From positions 1 through 11,185 of the forward strand of contig JAYSUQ010000177.1 of NCBI GenBank assembly GCA_043718985.1: a DNA stretch of 11,185 nt, written 5' to 3'. A program made the translations under genes and the position numbers. Of the stretch, positions 8,501-11,185 are shown piece after piece. Each line of letters starts with the position of its first letter. Position 1 is the first letter of the stretch. The notes under the pieces are model-generated. The model was not told where the DNA came from and did not search any database. It saw nothing but the letters and a program-made list of their open reading frames with translations. The DNA comes from UBA4416 sp043718985 (lineage in GTDB: Bacteria; Bacteroidota; Bacteroidia; B-17B0; Aurantibacillaceae).

Positions 8501-11185
8501 CTGTGGTAACAACTGGTTCGTTAAATTGTGTTGCAACATCAACTACAATTGCTTTAACAACAACTGCTTCGCCAATTAGTTATACTTGGTCGGCAGCATC
8601 GGGTATTGTTTCGGGTAACGGTACAGGTACTATTACAGTAAACCAGCCAGTAACTTATAATTATACCGTTACAAATACAAGTAATGGTTGTAAAACAACA
8701 GGTAATCAAGCAATAACTCAAAACAATACAGTTCCAACCTTAACGGTATCAACTGCTCAATTATTAAGTTGTGGTGTAGCAGCAGTTACGTTAACTGGTA
8801 GTGCAACTCCATCTACCTGTACGCCAACTTGGTTAGGAGGTGTAACAGCTAGTGGTATGAGTGGTACTACTTACACTGCATCTGCAAGTGCTTCAAACGT
8901 ATATACTTTATCGGTTACAAATCCTATAAATAGTTGTGTTACATCTAAAACAATAGAAGTGTTGCCTAGCCCAGGTTTACCCGATTTATCGGCACCAATT
9001 ATTAGTAATTCAATAACGTGTGTTACTAATACTGCTACAGCACAAGTAACAACAACAACAACACCTGTTACTTACACTTGGTCGGGTGTAGGTATTACAT
9101 CGGGTGTAAACTCAAATTCAATTGCGGTAAACGCAAGTGGTAATTATACATTGGTGGTGCAAAACACAACATTTACAACGTGTGTAACATCAATAGTTGT
9201 AAATGTTCCTTTAAACACAACGCCACCAAGCCCAACGGCAACTAGCCCAACTAGTTTAACGTGTAGCACTTTAACTACCGCATTAAATGGCTTACCAGCT
9301 AGCGGCGTAACGTATACTTGGACAGGGCCTAGCGTAACAAGTGGAGCAAATGCACAAAATGCGGTTGCAGGAGCACCTGGTACTTATACATTAAAAGTCA
9401 CAAATTCGGTAAACGGATGTACAGCTATTGCAACTACAACAGTAAATCAAAATATAATTGTTCCTAGCCCAACAGCAACGAGCCCAACGAGCTTAACGTG
9501 CAGTACATTAACAACAGCTTTAAACGGTAATCCTGCAAGTGGGGTTACTTATACTTGGACAGGTGCCAGTGTAACAAGTGGAGTAAATAATCAAAATGCT
9601 GTTGCTGGTGCACCTGGTACCTATACATTAAAAGTTACTGATGCTATAAATAGTTGTACAGCAGCTATAACTACAACCGTTAATCAAAATATAGTCGCTC
9701 CAAGTCCAACGGCAACTAGCCCAACTAGTTTAACGTGTAGCACTTTAACTACCGCATTAAATGGCTTACCAGCAAGTGGAGTTACTTATACTTGGACAGG
9801 TGCCAGTGTAACAAGTGGAGCAAATAATCAAAATGCGGTTGCAGGAGCTCCGGGTGCTTATACCTTAAATGTTACAGATGCAATTAACAGCTGCACGGCT
9901 GTTACAACTACTACGGTTTATCAAAATATTACCCCACCAAGTCCATCGGCTTCGGCAACTGGCTCAATAACTTGTTTAACAAATACAATTACATTAACAG
10001 CACTACCTTCATCTGGAGTAACATACTCTTGGTCAGGATTTGGAATAGTTGGTTCAAATACAGGTGCTAGTATAACAACATCTGTATCTACTATATATAC
10101 AGTACAAGTAACAAGCACTACAAATAGTTGTGTAGCTACATCCACAGTACTTGCACCTATAAATACAACACCTCCAAATCCATCTATAACAAATACAACA
10201 GTATTAAAATGTAATGCCTTAACAGCAACATTAACAGGTGGCCCATTAACAGGTGTTACTTATACTTGGACTGGTACAGGAATAACATCAAGTATTAATA
10301 CCTATTCCGCTACAGTAAATCAGCCAGGTACTTTTGATTTAAGTGTAACAAATAATATAACAGGATGTATTGGAGTTGAACACATTACAGTATTGCAAGA
10401 TATTGTAGTTATTACGCCAACTATAAGTTTACCAGCTGTTTTAAATTGTACAAATACAAGCGAAGTTCTATCTAGTTCGCCTACTAGTGGTGTTACTTAC
10501 ACTTGGTCAGGAACAGGTATTACTTCCTCTGTTAATAGTGCAACAGCTGCAGTAAATCAAACTGGTGTTTTTACTTTAAGCGTTACAAATAATACTAATG
10601 GTTGTATTGGTTCGCAAACAACTTCAGTAAATCAAAACACAACGGTTATTACTCCAAACATTTCAGTACCAGCAGTTTTAAATTGTACAAATACTGTAAC
10701 AAGTATTATTGCTTTGCCTAGTAGTGGCGTTACTTATACCTGGACTGGAACTGGAATTACAGCAGGAGCTAATACTTCAAATGTGACTGTAAACCAACAA
10801 AATACATATACGTTAAGTGTAACAAACCTAAGTAATGGGTGTGTTGGAACAGGAACAGTTAATACTATTCAAGATATAACACCACCAACGATAACGGCAA
10901 CAAATACCAACTCATTAAATTGTGTTGTAACAACGGCAACCTTAACAGGTACAGGCGGTGGCACTTATAATTGGAGTGGCACGGGTATTACATCGGGCGG
11001 TGCAACAGCAACGCCAATAGTTAATTTAGGCGGTACGTTTAATTTAACGGTAACGGCAGCAAATGGATGTACGACTACTGCAAACACAACAGTAATAAGA
11101 GATGTAACACCACCAACGATAACGGCAACAAATACCAACTCATTAAATTGTGTTGTAACAACAGCAACCTTAACAGGTACAGGCG
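5560..11185 (+). CDS. giant secreted Ig-like-repeat protein with P-domain, probable adhesin (partial, C-terminus beyond right edge)
   Basis: One frame stays open for 1875 codons from ATG 5560 to the right edge. Residues 1-21 are a signal peptide (MKKN, hydrophobic core, then YYSQ). Residues 22-134 are a charged spacer I cannot assign. Residues 135-375 (beginning CSNLDFENGNFSNW, ending YIDVTCG) look like a MAM/carbohydrate-binding jelly roll. From 374 onward come about 18 Ig-like units of 75-80 residues, each with an early Cys (often LxC), a central YTW(T/S)G and a late (N)GC or SC. A proprotein-convertase P-domain at about 628-765 interrupts the fourth unit. The repeats are rich in Thr, Ser, Asn, Gly and Ala, with almost no charge. 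In Bacteroidota such proteins are usually exported by type IX secretion through a C-terminal domain, which would lie outside this window, so that route is inference. The likely role is adhesion, gliding or matrix binding. No protease or glycosidase domain is seen. It has its own promoter and is divergent from the ABC permease. Confidence 0.9.
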   Translation, partial: MKKNLLILIFVFLGITNYYSQKINPFKNGKVPQVTFSGYIGKHPDMIVGKKVSEFTYEELVKECTFYAGDSLQGFNFNETYVSLLKDNFSSLFEFRNMMYRAQRDYVKHKFNLISNAKFNDPVHVEPPVILASACSNLDFENGNFSNWVITRGYNTNSNGNLTATAVPAVTGTNQNIYACDDVELISSAYNTAANDGPLNAIGGAGLDPSGGAYSARVGDFNMNVSSGYGFGCGSSHINSGSQANGEILEQTFAVTAASALLSFDYAVILNDGGHPNGQQPYFHVFVKDATTGVVLSTCTQYYVQAPAGSPPPGFIYTGYVNTFDNSKFYGRNWTSNSINLTPYIGQNVNIEFVSAGCTAGAHTAWAYIDVTCGPATINMNTNPCAGSPVTLSAPAIFGGSYLWSGPGVAGLTTQNVSATTSGTYSVVVTPSQGASCTYTLTRVVNFATTPTITASASSSSICSGNSSLITPSGGTTYTLVNTGATGSSFNVSPTANTTYTIIGTDATACLNAASPITVSVTSTPTISILSVSNASICSGASSVINPSGATTYTLLNTSATGTSFTVSPTATTTYSIVGNTSACSSNTINTTVVVTSPIVTPAFTSTTICEGNSTSLTVSGSASSSQVSFANTTSAAINDNSTTTSNITVSGLSGTVGSSLLNLNLNINHTFDGDLTIKLVCPSNNTITLSAAHGAGGDNYTNTTFTATGGSALVSAPFTGTFTPDNAFGALSTCLLNGVWKLLVTDGAGGDIGTLLNWSITFANQNTYSWLPTTGISPTTGTNVVANPTTSTVYTVTGTDATGCSLSKTVAVNVNAAPIPTIASTNTLCLGSALTFTGSGATTYTWSGGTGNGLATTTGSVVNATPTASGNINYTLNLTSAAGCTNTASKTITVNPVPTANAGTGGTITCSTTTLSLSGSGSTNYLWTGPAGGIVSGATTATPIVSLQGTYSLAVTSAAGCTSPISTVVITQNIIAPTVAVVTTGSLNCVATSTTIALTTTASPISYTWSAASGIVSGNGTGTITVNQPVTYNYTVTNTSNGCKTTGNQAITQNNTVPTLTVSTAQLLSCGVAAVTLTGSATPSTCTPTWLGGVTASGMSGTTYTASASASNVYTLSVTNPINSCVTSKTIEVLPSPGLPDLSAPIISNSITCVTNTATAQVTTTTTPVTYTWSGVGITSGVNSNSIAVNASGNYTLVVQNTTFTTCVTSIVVNVPLNTTPPSPTATSPTSLTCSTLTTALNGLPASGVTYTWTGPSVTSGANAQNAVAGAPGTYTLKVTNSVNGCTAIATTTVNQNIIVPSPTATSPTSLTCSTLTTALNGNPASGVTYTWTGASVTSGVNNQNAVAGAPGTYTLKVTDAINSCTAAITTTVNQNIVAPSPTATSPTSLTCSTLTTALNGLPASGVTYTWTGASVTSGANNQNAVAGAPGAYTLNVTDAINSCTAVTTTTVYQNITPPSPSASATGSITCLTNTITLTALPSSGVTYSWSGFGIVGSNTGASITTSVSTIYTVQVTSTTNSCVATSTVLAPINTTPPNPSITNTTVLKCNALTATLTGGPLTGVTYTWTGTGITSSINTYSATVNQPGTFDLSVTNNITGCIGVEHITVLQDIVVITPTISLPAVLNCTNTSEVLSSSPTSGVTYTWSGTGITSSVNSATAAVNQTGVFTLSVTNNTNGCIGSQTTSVNQNTTVITPNISVPAVLNCTNTVTSIIALPSSGVTYTWTGTGITAGANTSNVTVNQQNTYTLSVTNLSNGCVGTGTVNTIQDITPPTITATNTNSLNCVVTTATLTGTGGGTYNWSGTGITSGGATATPIVNLGGTFNLTVTAANGCTTTANTTVIRDVTPPTITATNTNSLNCVVTTATLTGTG
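6679..7440 (+). repeat. first block of Ig-like units (three whole units plus the front part of a split unit)
   Basis: Residues 374-627 of the giant protein. Three whole units begin near residues 374, 449 and 524. The second and third are close relatives, sharing the pattern SICSG(N/A)S, TTYTL, TG(S/T)SF and (T/N)TTY(T/S)I(I/V)G, and resemble the Ig-like units found in many Bacteroidota cell-surface proteins. The fourth begins near 598 (7351) with TTICEGNSTSLTVSGS and is cut by the P-domain. Conservation is at protein level; I did not see long identical DNA blocks here. Confidence 0.75.
7441..7857 (+). other. proprotein convertase P-domain inside the giant protein
   Basis: Residues 628-765 fit the P-domain jelly roll known from subtilisin-like convertases and common in secreted bacterial proteins. 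The visible marks are the opening FANTTSAAIND, ITVSGLSGTVG, the core LNLNINHTFDGDLTIKLVCP (H and GDL are characteristic), a glycine-rich loop AAHGAGGDNY, then PFTGTFTPDN, and the closing NGVWKLLVTDGAGGDIGTLL followed by NWSITFAN. In convertases this domain stabilises the protease. Here no protease is encoded upstream in the same protein, so a binding or structural role is more likely. The domain sits within an Ig-like unit rather than between units. Confidence 0.82.
9232..9942 (+). repeat. three in-phase 237-base tandem units
   Basis: Units start at 9232, 9469 and 9706, each exactly 237 bases (79 codons), starting with CCA of SPTATSPTSLTCST. The next unit boundary, 9943, keeps the same phase but has diverged. 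The first 68 bases of units 1 and 3 are identical, whereas unit 2 encodes almost the same residues with different codons. The middle of unit 3 instead matches unit 2. Insertions or deletions of whole units would keep the reading frame. Confidence 0.9.
10873..11185 (+). repeat. near-identical repeat with 228-base period reaching the window edge
   Basis: The 85 bases at 10873-10957 recur at 11101-11185 with two mismatches (10876/11104 and 10935/11163), an offset of 228 bases or 76 codons. Both encode D(I/V)TPPTITATNTNSLNC followed by VVTTATLTGTG. The second copy is cut by the edge, so the array probably continues and may hold more near-identical copies. Confidence 0.92.

Larger units (their letters stand above)
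7858..11185 (+). repeat. second block of Ig-like units, about 14, running off the right edge
   Basis: Residues 767-1875. The block opens with the back part of the split unit (NTYSWLPTTGIS to about 817), then about thirteen complete units and one cut by the edge. The general plan is PP(S/T)-x-T, LxC, (A/T)L(T/N)G, GVTYTW(T/S)G, (G/S)(I/V)T(S/A)G, VNQ-x-GTYTL-x-VT, NGC(T/I) and a (N/D)Q(N/D)I linker. Spacing settles to 79 residues in the middle units and 76 at the end. Two cysteines per unit about 50 residues apart suggest one disulfide in each domain; the unit near residues 1060-1140 has a third Cys. Similarity between units rises towards the right edge. Confidence 0.82.

Noticed and set aside
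9232..9942. CRISPR-like or satellite array
   Set aside because: The repeats are 237 bases, in one reading frame, without spacers, and encode a conserved protein unit.
5560..11185. Calling the gene sprB or its units SprB repeats
   Set aside because: The units lack the SprB repeat hallmark around a GG-x-PYTYSW core preceded by a Cys-Gly-Asn-rich start; they fit a generic Ig-like/PKD-like type better, so no symbol is given.

Overview
The window looks like a chromosomal segment from an AT-rich member of the Bacteroidota. The evidence is the style of the proteins (tandem heme-copper oxidase subunit III genes behind heme O synthase, and a giant Ig-like-repeat surface protein), upstream sequences that fit the Bacteroidota promoter TTTG-N~20-TAnnTTTG, and A-rich translation starts without a Shine-Dalgarno. 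I cannot place it below phylum with confidence. I see no tRNA, rRNA, IS element, integrase or CRISPR array.

Layout. Positions 1-637 (minus) hold the N-terminal two thirds of accA, the carboxyltransferase alpha subunit of acetyl-CoA carboxylase. A 149-base divergent spacer follows. Positions 787-3608 (plus) are a compact respiratory operon: heme O synthase (cyoE/ctaB), two different subunit III proteins of a heme-copper oxidase, and a small subunit IV with a His-rich tail, closed by a hairpin terminator at 3628-3660. Convergent to it, 3718-5311 (minus) holds a MacB/FtsX-type ABC transporter permease and a four-helix membrane protein whose start lies one base after the permease stop. A 248-base spacer then carries a good Bacteroidota promoter. 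From 5560 to the right edge the plus strand is one open frame of 1875 codons with no stop: a secreted giant protein whose C-terminus lies outside the window.

How the genes work together. CyoE makes heme O for the oxidase whose subunits III and IV are encoded next; catalytic subunits I and II are not in the window. The permease and its small partner are probably co-translated, but no ATPase is present. The giant protein has a signal peptide, a charged spacer of unknown function, a MAM/jelly-roll-like domain, and about 18 Ig-like units of roughly 75-80 residues. One unit is interrupted by a proprotein-convertase P-domain. It is most likely a surface adhesin or matrix protein, and type IX secretion is likely by analogy but cannot be shown without its C-terminus.

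The most interesting parts are in this giant gene: the nested P-domain, three 237-base tandem units whose DNA is a mosaic consistent with intragenic conversion, a nearly identical 228-base-period repeat running into the right edge, and repeats almost without charged residues. I did not find a convincing new multi-gene system; the rest is ordinary core-genome content.
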